A stretch of 36,819 bases of DNA from Mesotaenium endlicherianum (GCA_009602735.1 WELA01004388.1:18520-55338), one strand, 5' to 3'; shown: positions 1 to 13,200, numbered from the stretch's first letter. Numbers and translations: made by a program. The notes: generated by a model from the sequence alone, not told the origin.

Positions 1-2438
1 GGGGGGAAGGGGGGGCGGGGGGGGTTGCGAGAGAGAGTGGTTCAGGTTCAGCGCATGTTAATGAACTAAGTGCTCTGCAGCTGGGTCCCTTTCAGACTTC
101 GAAGCCCAGCCTGCATCCCTACTCCTCTGCTCCTTGACAATCTTGGTTAGCTTGGGCTGAGCGGCCCCACTGCTTGCTACTTGCCTTTCATGCTCTGGAA
201 CGATTCAAGCATGTCCTAAAATGTGTTAATGCGTCCTGAAATGCTGAAGTATGGCCAGAACATAGCCTCCTGTTTGCAACACCTTCCGTACCTTTATAAA
301 GACAGGAATTTGTTCCGTGTTGACACTGCAAGCCCACTGGCAGCCGTCAATCAAGGACCCTCTAGGCCTTGCCAGCCACAAAGAGCTTAGAGTATTAGGG
401 AGGAGTTCATCCAAGTGGAGGGAGTGCTTTGATAATAGAACACTGGCAACTTGTGACGAGATTGCCTGACACCAAACACGTCTTGGGTCATACACTTAAT
501 TGGTGCACGGAGGTGAAGGCAAGTTTGAGACGAGTGAACGTTTACCCTCACAGTCACGGGTTCCCTCAAGACATTCTTCACAGAGAGCTCCACAGTTATT
601 TCTTGCCCCAACGCCCCTGCAATGCAAGTCAATCAGCACTGTAAATTGACTTGACCATAGCGCCCACCCATAAAAGTTACATTTACCATGAATATCATTC
701 ACTCCATTTACTACAACTTCCTATCGGCGTCTTCAGATCTGTGCAATGGTATAAGATAGCTAGCAAGCAGGCAATCCCCATAATATGCCTCTTACGCGCA
801 TCCTTGCGCAGGAAATGCGTGGGAAATTGGACAACGCACATGGAAAACGTAGCTCTTGTGGCTCAAGTTGGACGTGCGTCGTCATGTCTATTTCCTTGCT
901 CGGTGGACAAAATGGTACCCCAATAATGAGTATCAACAATTCGCAGGGCTATGTTTTTCCTTCTCACGCTGACCGCGTGAGAAAAACTGTTTAGAGCTCA
1001 CCAGGTTGCAGAACTTGCTAACGTGCAACATGCATAACACAACTTTGGGGGCCATACAACCTCATAATAAGACTTGCGTTCACGACTTTAACACAAGTTC
1101 ACAAGAAGTGGTCTGGAAACTGCCGGTGACAGAGGAAAGACGGACGGATTGGGACAAATTCCATCATGCTCTCCACTGCTCCAGACCAGCTCCGACAAGC
1201 TCCAGAACTCCAGAGTGCTCCAGAGTGCTGTGGAGGAGTCAAAACTGCGGACCTCTGGTCAACACGCCCGTTACAAAGTGTGTGCTGCAATTGAGGTGTG
1301 CCCTTCGATCTGCATTTGATGGTCTATGCTGACCTTCCGATTTGTTTCACCTGCCATTCATGAACGTCGATGCCCTCCAATGCCCTCACCTCAAAATACC
1401 CTTGGTTGCCTTCGGCTGCCTTCGGCTTCGGAAACGGGAACGTCCGGAAAAGTCAATGCGTGCATTGTGTTGGAGGGCGGGCATGACTGCTGGGCACATG
1501 CAGGCCATGATGCAGGCCCCAGCACCTAACACACCCTAGCAGGTTCAAGCAGGCCCTATTGGGCCCTATATAGTAGCGGGGCCAAGACGGGTTTCTTTGG
1601 TGGGCCAGTCTGGGAGGCCCACACTGGGCCCATAGATGCCCCAAATCGAGCTCAAACTGGATAAAGTCAGTGCAGATATATGTGGCAAATCGTCGTCCGT
1701 GGCCGTCTAATTGACGCGGTTTTGGCGACTGGACCCTTGCGGCAGTGTCTTAACGTCACGAGAGGCATGCTTTTAGGCACGACGATTTTTTCGGATGAAG
1801 ATTCGAGAATTAACATCGAGGGCCCGCAAAGGCGGGCTCTGAATGAATTTCATAACCTTTTTGGATGTTATTTGCCATATTAGATGCTAAAAACCGATTA
1901 AATCCCGCAAAATGTCTTTTTAAATTTTCATTATTGTAGCGGATGTTGCTTCTTTTCTATGAACTCTCCTTTAAATTTATGATAGGATGTTATCATGAAG
2001 AGTCAACAATTAACAAAACAAATCCGTCCATATTTTTCGGATGTTCTCTGAAACCCTGACTTTCGGGGCAACACAGAGGATGTCTTAAAGTCCACAAATT
2101 TTGTCAAATCGAGGGGCCCGCTGCAGAGCGTTGGGATGGATGCAACAGGATGCAGCGTCGGCATATCTGCTCTGGTTCACTTCAGAATTACGGAATAAAC
2201 TTTATCCTTATTTTGGAAGTTTTGATTCTATGTTAAGTCAAAAATTGTCGATTTGAATCTTTTCCATCGACAGAGGATGTTACACAAAATCCACGCATTT
2301 CCCTAGATGAGAAATAGGAAGGTTGTTTGAGTGTTCTCTTAAACACAAAAGTGTGTAAGGATGATCTAAATAAATCTGGACGTTCTTGAAAATCGTGGCC
2401 GTCAGGACCCCAAGATGTTTTCAAAATTATAATTTTGG
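1..2438. other. Intergenic, no gene supported
   Basis: No open frame here looks like a real protein: all are short, overlap on both strands and lack recognisable motifs. The window opens with a G-run (1-24). A perfect 9-bp hairpin lies at 961-983 (TTCTCACGC, 5-nt loop, GCGTGAGAA). Short CTCCAGA repeats lie near 1175-1230, and a heptamer GGATGTT-like word recurs from about 1860 to 2280. No tRNA or rRNA was seen. Confidence 0.6.
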
Positions 2439-3422
2439 GAGAATTACAAACTACCCCTCCCAACTTTCATAATTACAAAATCTACCCTTGTTTTCAAACT
2501 AATTACAAAACTACCCCTCGCGCATGTAAATGGCGTCCACGTAGGCCTTACACGAACAAATGACGTGCCACACGAATTCGCACGAAACCCCACCTGACAC
2601 TCCCTTTTTCCTTTCTTTCCAAAATCTTCAACCACCACTTTTCTAATTGACCCACCTTCACGTCCACACTGCCCAAGGACGCCAAATTTTGGGCGCACTC
2701 TCTTCTTGCTACCTCGCTCTCTGCCTTTATTAATCTCTTTTAACTGCGCAAAACCTCTTCGCCGCGCCTCCAATTTCAACACAATTCGGCATCTCCATAG
2801 CTGAGTCCTAATGGCGGCGGGTTGGGCAAGCCCTCCACTATAGTGCTCGGATTACGAGTTCAGGTACTAGACTAATCCCCTTTAATGTCGAAATTGATCC
2901 TGAATTATTCTTCAAGTCGGGTAATCCTCCATCATACCACAAAGTCTTATGACCCAATGAAGTGCGTGTCACATCCTCAACAGCAATGTGCCATTAGATA
3001 CTAACCCCCTTTGCTAGGCCTCTACACTTAGCTTGTTGTGACTCCGTTGCTATGCGAAATAGCAGGGAATGAGATGAATATAGTCTGTGAACATAAAAGG
3101 TTTAGAAAATGAAGGCGCAAGTTATAGGTAAAAAAAAATAAGAGGGACCAATTTTTTTTGGCGTCGTTGGGCACTTTGTTTCGTGATGGTGGGTCAGTTA
3201 AAAGTGTGGTTATGGCAGATTTTGGAAACCATGCTGTTGCAAACGAAAGAGAAAAGGGAATGTCAGGTGGGGTTTCGTGCGATTTCGTGTGGCACGTCAT
3301 TTGTTCGTGTAAGTCCTACGTGGACGCCATTTACACGCGCGAGGGGTAGTTTTGTAATTAGTTTGAAAACAGGGGTAGATTTTGTAATTATGAAAGTTGG
3401 GAGGAATAGGTTTGTAATTCTC
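2439..3422. mobile_element. MITE/foldback-like element with ~270-bp terminal inverted repeats
   Basis: The segment from 2439 to about 2715 reappears as reverse complement from 3422 back to about 3145. Both arms begin GAGAATTACAAAC and share long near-identical stretches, for example the 20-mer TTCATAATTACAAAATCTAC and the word GGCGTCCACGTAGG. By eye identity exceeds 90% over the outer ~190 bp and falls inward. The interior (about 2720-3140) is AT-rich with no transposase-like frame, so this looks non-autonomous. Long arms with a short core suggest a foldback or Mutator-like MITE, but the family is not identified. Flanks carry related words (ATAATTTTGG left, ACAATTTTTG right) that could be an eroded target duplication; this is uncertain. 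Confidence 0.8.
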
Positions 3423-4552
3423 TCTACAATTTTTGTTCGAATCCTGGGGCCTGCTCTGGTTGGCTCGATCTGGACTTGGGTGTGATTTAGGGGAGCTCTG
3501 TAGCGCAGTCGTGCCAACTCGTGCTCCGACGCGCTCGATCTGCCGAGGCCTCGGTCTAGAGTGCGAGGCAGACTCGTGTATACACTACTCGCGTATGCAG
3601 GTGGCACATTTGAATTTCGTGGAGGTCTAGGTTTTGGCAGGTTTTTTGACTGAATTTTTTAGCACTTTAGGGCAGCACATTTAACTTCAATATATCAATT
3701 TACCACAAAACCAAAACTCACCACACCAGGTGAACACCATCCAGACACCATCATACCATGCAGAGTACAAAGGAGTTCACCAATCGAAGACTCAAAGGGA
3801 TTCGATTGGTCTCAAGTGCTGAATGCGTTCTCAACGAGGCATCTGTCGTTTGCGATAGGCAGCGGGTAGGAGCAGATAGGAGCAACTTTGTGACGCTTTA
3901 CGCGTGGAAAGTGCACCTAGCTTCCGTATGAAACGGGCCCAACTTTACAGGGCCGCTAACCGGCAAGCCCTTGTGAACTTCGAGATCAGAATTGAGTGAA
4001 CTACTTGTAGCGCCCATTCCATCATTATTGTTAGCTTCGATTGTGGCGACTTTAGCTCTTCCACATCTGGCAACTCGTATTTGTGGGGGCTCCAGATCAT
4101 CTATTGTAGTCAATAGTATTGTCCACCATGATATGTGAGCAATGCTGCTAGGAAGAAGTTTATGGATCTTTGTATAACTCTTTGCTCAATCATTGGCAAG
4201 CTCCCCTTTGGGACCAGCATTATGTGGCTGTAATCTTAAAGTCAGCTCTTAGCATTTCATGTCCCGATTTGCGAACCTGTTTGAGCTCTTACGTATTTAA
4301 CGTTGTCTGGCATAAGCAGCATGGTAAGCAGATCTTGCTATCAACGTGCAGTGCAGCATACTGGAGAATACTTGCACGAAGTTGGTCTGGTCTCGTTTTA
4401 TAGGTCCTTAATCACTTCTCCATGATCTTGAATTGATGTTTCCGTCTGTAGCTCCTCTTCATGAAATTGTGCAGCTAGTTAGCAAGTCTTAGAGGTGATA
4501 TGTGAAAGTAAGTTGAGCAGATAATATGCTTATACAATTGTGACATGTTTCA
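3423..4552. other. Intergenic, possible upstream region of the amylase gene
   Basis: No convincing coding region. It lies directly upstream of the first amylase exon and probably holds its promoter and 5' UTR, but no TATA box or other element could be assigned. The CTGCAG at 4556-4561, right after the proposed ATG, could instead be an acceptor for an unseen upstream exon. Confidence 0.4.
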
Positions 4553-5042
4553 ATGCTGCAGGAGTGCCTGGTTGTTGCTGGCCAGGCTGCTGTCACCTTC
4601 CCTGCTCTTACACAACTTAGGCACAGTGACACTAGTCTTGCTTCGGCAAGTACTTTGTGTTGTGTTCACAAGACCATAAACGGTAGGATGGTGCTGAAGC
4701 GGAGCGTCACCCAGGACAGCTTACATGTATCTAGCACATTCTTGAGAGGGCAGCCACTTCCAAACAGGTCTATTCCATGAATTTACATCGACACCCCTAT
4801 TATGCTGATACCACCTAAATTGTCTTGAGCATGCAGATCAGTTGCAGGTTGTCGTTAATAAATATGTGTCGCTCTCAGTTGAACCTCAAACCTTCACTTC
4901 CATGTCCTTCACACACTCCAGCCTGGCACTCTTCTCTTGTTGCAGTTTATTTCTCTTAACCCCTCATTCAGTGTTGTGCTACAGGACTTATGGATGTTCC
5001 AGAAAGGACTTCTCCTTCCAATGTATTGCCGAGGCAGCGGAG
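4553..5042 (+). other. AMY3: Amylase exons 1-2: candidate chloroplast transit peptide
   Basis: Exon 1 (4553-4767) and exon 2 (4985-5042) encode about 91 residues, rich in Ser, Thr, Arg and Lys and poor in acidic residues before an FQCIAEAAE segment that looks like the end of a transit peptide. The exon 1 donor (CAG|GTCTAT) supplies two bases, exon 2 supplies one, and exon 2 ends in phase 0 to meet exon 3, so the phases fit. The ATG at 4553 is the first Met of this frame; a Met in the GRMVLKRS segment is an alternative. Assigned from phase and composition, not homology. Confidence 0.5.
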
Positions 5043-7148
5043 GTACAACTTTGTCCCTTGCTTAAATAGCAGATAGCCAACAACATGCATTGAGGACAAA
5101 GCGGAGACTTATCAAAAGCTTGGTCCCCTTTTATAGGGAATAATTGCCTCTCTCCCTTCACAACATAGGTTTGAAGTTCACCTATTGAATCTGACGTGTG
5201 TCGCGGGGTGACGTTTTAAGGATGAGAATTCGCATTGAGTATCAACAACGACTAGATGGATTGATAACGAACGTAATATTGGGTGATATAAGCTGGGTAG
5301 ATACACCAATCACTTATTTGCATCAACAACCACCTTTCTTTACTTTGAGTCAGCTACTTGTACTTTATGGAGGCGGTGCGTCATGATTGAAAGGCCATCA
5401 AAGCAGTGGGACAAATGATTTTGTTGCTGAATGTGTATAATGATCACAGGGATATGTATTGCAATCTGAGACAGCAGTATGATGGGAAAAGATTGATAGT
5501 GTGGGATTAATTGTGACATGTCACCTCAGAGCATGCCACAGACTCCTACTGTCACTTCCTGTCACCAAGAAGGTTCCTGATCACCATTCTGGCATTATCT
5601 TCCCAGCTTTTCTGCAATGTAGGAGACACACAAAAGGTGAAGACACTGCCTCCAGGAAAACCATGAGGAGAATAATCTTGATATGCTGCTTGTGTACTTC
5701 AGGGAAACACACTCGAAGGTAAGGTCTCCGGCGTGGGATCAAACGGCACAGCCAAGCCTCTGGCTGCTGACTCCGAGTCAGTGGAGTCCTTGAGAGCTGC
5801 GCTGTCAGCAGCAGAGGCACGGGCAGCCCAGGCAGATAAGGAGAGGCAGGATGCCCTAGAGGCCCTGAAAATTTCAGAAGCTCGAGCCGAGTCTTATGCT
5901 CAGAGCATGGTGGCCACCACAGAGGAGGCCCTCTCAGAGGTCGAGTCTGCCAAGGAGGCATTCAAGACGGAGCTTGCTGTGGTCAGCAAGGAGAAGGAGA
6001 ACCTAGAGGAGGAGCTCGTGTCGACCAAGGAGCACGCCATTGACCTGGCCATCAAGGTGGAGCAGATGGCAGCAATAGCTGTGCAGGAGTCGACAGCAAA
6101 CATAGCTGAGGAGATGCGGTTCAAGATCGCCGAGGCTGAGACGGAAGCGCTCGAGGCGCAAGCCCAGGTGGAGGAGCGGATCAGGAAGGCTGCCGACGAA
6201 ACTGCCGCTTTGGGTATGTGGCAGACGATCAGTACACAATGACAGTTCTGCTGGTCTCTGCAGCTCTGTGAAGTGCAAGCATCGCACCTGTTTCTTCAAC
6301 GTTGTGATCTTGACTGTTCATCTGACGTTGTGATCTTTATCACGCTGGCTGAGCTCATCCTATTGATTGAAGAGAATCTTGACGGAGATTTCTTGTGATT
6401 CCTTTTTGGAAGAAATATCACACGACCTTGTGGCTGGTTGTAAGAGACGGTGCGGCGTGGGAGTGGACGAGGCGGCTGAGACTGAAGGGAAGGGCAGTTG
6501 CAAGCATGCTGGTTTCATGTCGCTGGCTGTGCTGGTCAACGAGAAGGCTACGGGGCAGTCAGTTACATGGTCTGCAGGCAGGATGCCTCCTGCACCTCCT
6601 TTGGGGGGTGTTTGTACATACGTGTGGTGCAGCATGCAGCAGGAGATCTCTTGTCCATGGGGGGTCCACGCTAGGAGAGAGAGAGAGGCCTTCGGTTGTG
6701 AAGACTAGCACGGTTTTGAAAGTACAGCTGTGGGACTGGTAGCGGACTGGTAGCTGTCCACACCAATGGTGGTGCTGTGCGGGCTTGGAGCTCCGGGGAT
6801 GCGTCCAGCAGGGGCAGACGAGATGCTCATTGTGTGACCAGGCGGTTCCTTCTGCTAACCTTCAGCTGTCACTGCATGCCCTGTGCCACTGCGTGTGTCC
6901 CTTTTTGCAGTACTTGAGGAGGCCAAGGCCACAATCGAAGAAGCGCAGGCGGCAGCAGATCTGGCAAGGGAGCAGGCGCGGACTGCAGAGAATGCCCTCA
7001 CGGAGCGGATGGAGGTGCTGGACCAGGTGGCGCGTGCGGAGACGCTGGCTGCCCAGGCGCAGGAGGGCGTCACGAGGTCGGAAGTGCTCCTGAAGATTGC
7101 GGAGAGCGAAGCAAACCAGCTGCGTGCCGATCTCAAGGTACACCCTCT

Positions 7149-7204
<56 letters not shown>

Positions 7205-10200
7205 GTGTGGGTGTGTGTGTGTGTGTGTTTGTGTGAGTGTGATACAGATACAAACAAGGTAATTCTGCTATGAATTTGTTGTATGTGGCTTTTGGCCTTT
7301 TTTGATTTGCTGTGGGTCCACTCAGACTACGAAGCAATGCAACCTTGTCACATTTGGCGCCAGAAAGGGCCCTTGAGGAATTAGGCTCCATTTGTACTGG
7401 TGATGCGAGTTGGGGCATGACTATAGCTGGGCGGGTGGATGGTGTGGGGGAGCGTAACCAGCAGAGGCTATCACAAAGCAGGTGTCAGAAAGCAAAAAAA
7501 GCATTGGACTGTGGCGTGCAACTCGTCCTTTTAGCCTGCGGTGGACGGGCTCTGGCACGGGGTTGAGCATTACACAAACACGCACCTCAGCCTCCACTGA
7601 GAAGTTTAGGTCAAGGGAAAAAATATGTGTCGCTTTATGTGAAGCTGCACCGTTGCTGAGCTGGGGGGGGCAGGGGGGGGTTGAGGCATACCTCTAAAAT
7701 TGCCGAGTGCAGAACTGCGCGCAGTGTGTGCACTCCGGCTGCTTCTTGGTGGCCATTTCGTCAAGATTGCTACACGCGTCTCATGCACGTCCTATGCACA
7801 TGCTAAGCTTATTAACCAGCTTGAACCAACTTCTGAACGGCTCGTGTAATGCTCAGAGCCTGCTGAACAAGCAGGCGAACTGTGTCCCTAGTGTTGAATG
7901 GCCTACATCAGTTAGTGAGAGTTGCAGAAGAGGGGGAGCAAGACAACGGCACATTTTCATTCTAAAGTCCAACAGATAGGCATGCGTTGCAACAACTGGA
8001 ACTGGTAGTAGATGGAATGTGCGCGACAAGAACGGGTGAAGTTGGTAGTGGATGGAAGTGAAAGTCGGCCCAAAGACCTGGTGTGTTTGGAGAGCTTGGA
8101 AGTGGGCAAGAGAGCCAAGCTAAGTTTGAAGAGGAGGGAGGGAGAGGGGGGTGGGNGAGGACTGTGTGGGTGCAATAGTGGGACAACCCCCTCCCTCTCA
8201 GTGTGAGTAGGCTTTTGGAGATCCATATCGCCACAGCTAGATAAACTCAGCTCTTACAAAATTACCAGTCACAGCATCTGTCCTGGACATGGTCCCCTGC
8301 AATACATCAAGCATGCCTGGACCCAGTGTAACTCTTCTGTCCTGTCAAGTACCTAGGTTCCACGAGCAATGAGGCTGTACTGAGAGCCAGCCACTTGTGG
8401 TGAATCGAGCGGCCGGTAGAGTTAAAAGTCTCCAGCACATCGAGCGGCTTGCTCCGCGCGTTGGAGACTCCCGGGCCCGGTCTCCTGCACACCGTTTAGG
8501 ATGCCATAGTGGTCCATTTCTGATTTTTTTCTAGCTCTGGGGGTTTCTTTTGGGAAGGGGGGCAGGAAACGGGGGGGGGGGGATGATGTGTCCCGCCCGA
8601 GTCATGGCTTAGAGGCTGAGATTTGAAAGTATGCACGCTTGCAAAGCTTGCTTGCGCATCTGCCACGCCCCCCTATGGCCGTGCCATGGCATGCCATTCC
8701 TAATTTAGATGCCAGATGGTCACTTGCATCTTCCAAGTTACCTTCCAAGTCATTTTTCCATGCCATGCCGTGCCGTGCTACTCCATTTCGTAAAGCCAAA
8801 GATTGCTCCCATCCTCATACCCTCGCATGCCAAGCCGTGCAGAAGCTGTCAGCTGTTGGCTGATGGCTGCTCCCTCCTCCTCTGCTGGTGTGTCCCCCCC
8901 TGCAGGCGGCGGTGGCCCGAGCGGAGGCGGCGGAGTCGCGCATCGCGACCACGCAGGCCGCGCTGGCCCACATCCAGGTCGCGGTGGAGAAGGCTTCGCG
9001 CGAGCGCGAGGAGAGCACCCGGAAGGCCCTTGAGGCCATGACGGTAGGCCTGCTTGCCGGCCTCTGTTGGTTTGCTGTCAGAAATGAGGCCCCCCCCGGT
9101 CCCCCCTCCCTCCCCCCGGGCCTAGAGAGGGACAAGGAGAGCACCCAGAGGGCCTCAAAGCCACGAGAAAAGTTACGTGCATTGGCTGGCTTGTGGGCTT
9201 GCTGTCAAACGACAAAGGCATCTGCTGTTTCTCCCCACACCCCCCCTCCAAAACCCCAAGGCTTGTGCTCCTTTGGCTCGGCTCCGCACAACTTCTGAGG
9301 GAGGTGGTCAACTGGTGGGCAGCTCCAGCCTGAGTTAGTCGGTCAGCAAGGAGCTCATTGCATGAAAAGAATCATAGTCAAGTTCCGAGGGTGCAGCAGG
9401 CTATGGCCCCGCTACAGGCTTTGGACAGCAGCAGCGTGGCCGCTTGCAGCTAAGGACGAAGTTTGGGGGCTGTAGCGGGCTGTAGCCCTGCTTGCTACAG
9501 GCCGCGAAGAGCAGCAAGTCCGCACGTGCTGAGGAGGCAGGATATGGAGCTAAGGAAGCAAACGTTACCTCGCGGCACCTGCGGGGCCCTACAGGGGTTT
9601 CAGGGGAGGTGTACGAACAAAGTGCCGGGCAAAAGAAGAAGTACGACACCAACTCAATATGCCTGGCGTGGCTTAATGATGATGACCACACCCGCTTGCT
9701 CACTCGCTCGACCTCTTGCGCGCTTGTTCGGCGAGGGCGTGCTCGTGTGCAGGCGGCGTCAAAGGCGCGCGAGGAGGCGGCCATCATGGCGTACAAGTCG
9801 GAGATGGCGTCGCTGCGCGCGGCCGCCGCCACCACAGGCAAGGTGGAGCGCGTCAAGGAGCAGGCGCTGGAGCGCCGCTTCCAGGCGCTGGAACGTTCGC
9901 TGGCGGCCGCCGAGGAGGTCACCAAGGCGTGGCAGAAGCGCGCCTTTGCCGTCGAGGAGCTTCTCCGCCAGGTGGCGCTCATGACCGCTTCCCCCTCTCT
10001 GCCTCTCCCCCTCACCAACCCCCCGCATCCCTTCAGCCATCTTACATTTCCCCGCACATGGTGGACCGGGTGGGGAACAAGTCAGATGCTGTGGAGTTGC
10101 CTACTCTATAGTACTCCTCTCTTCTCCCCCTCCCACGTGGTGGGGAGAGCTGTGTGGTGGTAGAGCAGTAGAAGCAGAAGCCGCAGATTTGCTGAACTTG

Positions 10201-13200
10201 CTACTCCTCTCCCTTCTCCCCTTCGCACATCGTGGAGGGAGGGAGCAGTGTGGGTGTGGCGGGGTAGTGCCAGACGGCTCTTGGGCAGAACGATTGGACT
10301 AAATCCTCGGGCCTCCAGCACAGCAGCACCGCTGCCAGGAGAGCCTTTCCCACGTGCATTAGCGAGCGCAAGAAAGGGAGAGGTACTGTGAGCATGTCTT
10401 GAACTCCATGGAAGTCAGCACGTGAACATGTTCCTTTCAGTATATGGTCCTATCACAGCCTTATCTCTACAAGGGTACGAGCTCCATGGTGCCAGACTCA
10501 GAGGGCGAGAGGGGAGCTGACTCTGAATCTGCCTGTCTATTTCCGCTGGCCATGAGAGGACTCGTGTGTGTGTGTGTGTGTGTGTGCATGTGCCATGGCT
10601 GCCGCGGACGTCGGTCCAGGAGCAACAGAGAAAAGCTATAGTTTTCCTTCCATCCCAGCTTTGTGTGTATGCCAGTGTGTGTGCATGAATCCCATGGACG
10701 TTCAGTGTAGCGCAAGGGCAGGATAGGAGGAGCTGTGCATGTATTTCCAGCCAGCTGACCATGACACGCCCGTTCACGACCGTACTTGCGTACTCATGCT
10801 CGCGCACGCTGGCACACTCGAGCCCGCCGCCTCCAGCCCCGCCCGCCACCCTGCAGGCATGCACCCACACCAACATGTGCACACTCACAGTGCACCCCCC
10901 TGCCCACTCACGCCCCTCCCCCCCGCCCCAGATCCACGTACCCCCCNTGCACGGCCCGCAGGTGAAGGATAAGGGCATAGACGTGCTGCGGCAGGCGGGT
11001 GAGATCGACACCGTGCTCAACGGCGGCCGCATGGAGGTCATGCTGGGCGACCAGAGCCAGAAGTGGCAGCTCCTGGCCGAAGGCCCCCGCCGCCAGCGCC
11101 CTGAGTGGCTGCGCCGCAAGAACACCGCCGGCACCAAGCTGCCGCCGCTCAAGGTGGCGTCGCTCGACGTGGACGTGGAGGCCAGCGTGCCCCTGGAGCT
11201 GCCCAGCCCCGCCAAAGTGTGGTCCATCTTCGAGCACAAGGTACGCGGCGCACACGGGGCCCGCCGCCTGTGACCCGCACCCTCCCCTGGTCCTCACCCT
11301 CCCGCCCCCCGTGGCTTGCGCCGCGTAGTTTGGCGGGATGGGGCGCTTGGTCGCGCTTCCCTGCCTGTGATGTATGCTTCATCTGAGTAGTTCCTTTCGT
11401 TTTGAGTCCATCCTCAAGCACAAGGTAACGGAGCGCAATTGCCTTCGCTGCCAATACCTTCCACTTCCCTTACGCTTTGTTTGCGCCGCTCGGTCGCAGC
11501 ACTCCATCGCTCTTCTCTTGTGTGGCATACCATTTCTGATCCAAAAAGGGATAATCTCTTCCCTTTTTCTTCTGTTATTCTTCTACTTTCTTGCTCTCTT
11601 CTCAGGGCCAGTCCTCACGCCTACGTCTCGTTAGAGGGAGCAGGCATGCAGTGACGAGCGTTCTCATAATCGTGACGCACCTCTCTGTGTGTTGATGGTT
11701 GCTGTACCCTAATGAATTATGTTCTCTTCCCAGCCCACTCGTGGTCGGAGCCACTCAAGGTTGACTGCAGCAGCGTATTTATTGACAGCCTGCTGCGCGT
11801 GCCGCCGGGGGCGACAGGTGTCGGACGACGAGTACACTCGCGAGGCCGCGAGCCGGGAGGCGGAGCAGAAGGCGCTGGAGGAGCAGCGGAAGCAGCTCGA
11901 GCGCAGCCTCCAGAAGAAGACCATCAAGCGCCTCCGCACGCCCGACGAGCTAGAAGACAAGCTCGGTATGCACGCACACGAGCTACCTCGCGAGCACGTC
12001 GCGCGCACGCGCGCGTCGCTGTCCTCCTCTTTGGTCACGCCTCCCGCCTCCCGCCTCCCCCTGAGCCTTGTGTGCGAGGAGCTGCTAAGCTTTTTTGTTT
12101 GTTTGCCCCCCAGACTGTCGATGCAAAGACCAAGATGCTCATGGGAAGATTACGCAGTGACCAGAATCTTAGGGACCTGTGAGTTGGGGGTCTGGCGTGC
12201 CTTGTTCTGCTGAAGGCTTGCTGCTTCCCACGCTGGCGACGCTGTGGCAAAGGTGGCCGCTGGTGTTCTTATCTCTTTGCCTTCCCTTCCTGCTGCATTC
12301 CCTTTGCAGTGGACGCAAAGTGTAACCTTCTCTGGTGATTTGGTGAGGCACTGGTGAGTTGCCACCTGGCTCTGCCATCTGCCTGGGGTTGAGGCAAGCG
12401 ACCTCCGCTGCAGCACAGCAGGGGTGCTTGTTTACTCACTTCTCTGATCACGTGCATCTTCTTGTGCGCCTCTGTGGCTCTCGTGTCCCGTGAGCAGAGT
12501 CTGGCACCGGGACCGGTCGTGAGATTGTGGTAAGCCTGCCTGCCTCCTGCCTATCTGCCTGCCTGCCTGCCTGTCTCCTGCCTCACGGCCTTGTGCGTGT
12601 GCGGGCGTGCCCGTGTTACTGTGTGTGTGCATGCAAGTGCGTCTGCGCTCGCGCACGTGTGCACCTCTATGCCTTTTTTTCCCATACGAGGGTTTTTTGT
12701 CATTCCTCTCAGCTCCTGCGCCACGCCGTCAACTCGTCCATACGACATGTGTCGCTGCTTGGGTTCCCCTGTGGAGTTTTTTGCCCAGCCAGCATCTCCC
12801 CCCCTAACTCCTCCCACTCCGGAAAATCTCGCATCACCTACCTGTCTGCAGGCACTTGCTGGCACTCCTGTCCATACCTGCTGTCACCACCCCTGCACGC
12901 TTGACCGCCGCTGCACGTGTCTCCAGTCCTCTGCCCTCACTCCCTTCCGCATTCGCCTGCTACACCTGCGGGCGCTTGCTTGCCCAATCTTGTCCTTTTC
13001 AACCTTGGCGGGAACATAGCAGACTGCTTACTGATTTCTCCCAGCCGCCGCCATCTCCCCCGGGTTCTCCCGTGCATATCCTCTGTGCTCGGGCGCCGGG
13101 CGTCCCTGCCTGCCTACATCCCCCCCGTCCTACCATGCCCATCCTCTATGCTTCGGCCGCTGGCATGTGCTGACTGCTCCCCTCTCCTCCTCTGCTGCCA

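Larger units (their letters stand above)
5703..9971 (+). other. AMY3: Amylase exons 3-6: long alanine/glutamate coiled coil
   Basis: Exons 5703-6213, 6911-7137, 8906-9043 and 9753-9971 encode residues about 92-456. The sequence is dominated by Ala, Glu, Lys, Arg and Gln with heptad-like hydrophobic spacing and almost no Pro, Gly or Trp, as expected of an extended coiled coil. Related blocks recur ([36 protein letters not shown]), suggesting growth by internal duplication. Land-plant AMY3 carries N-terminal CBM45 starch-binding modules; no such tryptophan-bearing module is visible here. The helix may mediate oligomerisation or attachment to a starch-granule or membrane scaffold; this is inference. 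Confidence 0.75.

Noticed and set aside
3435..3444. GTTCGAATCC, a tRNA T-loop-like word
   Set aside because: Upstream sequence is the inverted arm of the MITE-like element; no acceptor, D or anticodon stems fit.
6855..7418. Minus-strand frames with long His-Thr runs
   Set aside because: Produced by the GT microsatellite at 7151-7227.
10415..11239. 274-residue open frame on the minus strand
   Set aside because: It runs antisense to amylase exon 7 and through a CA tract; GC-rich third positions of the real exon keep the antisense frame open. No domain-like sequence.
12114..12182. Possible amylase exon after CCCCCAG at 12107-12113
   Set aside because: In the phase set by exon 8 it meets a stop; skipping to 12498 gives the conserved [10 protein letters not shown] segment in phase.
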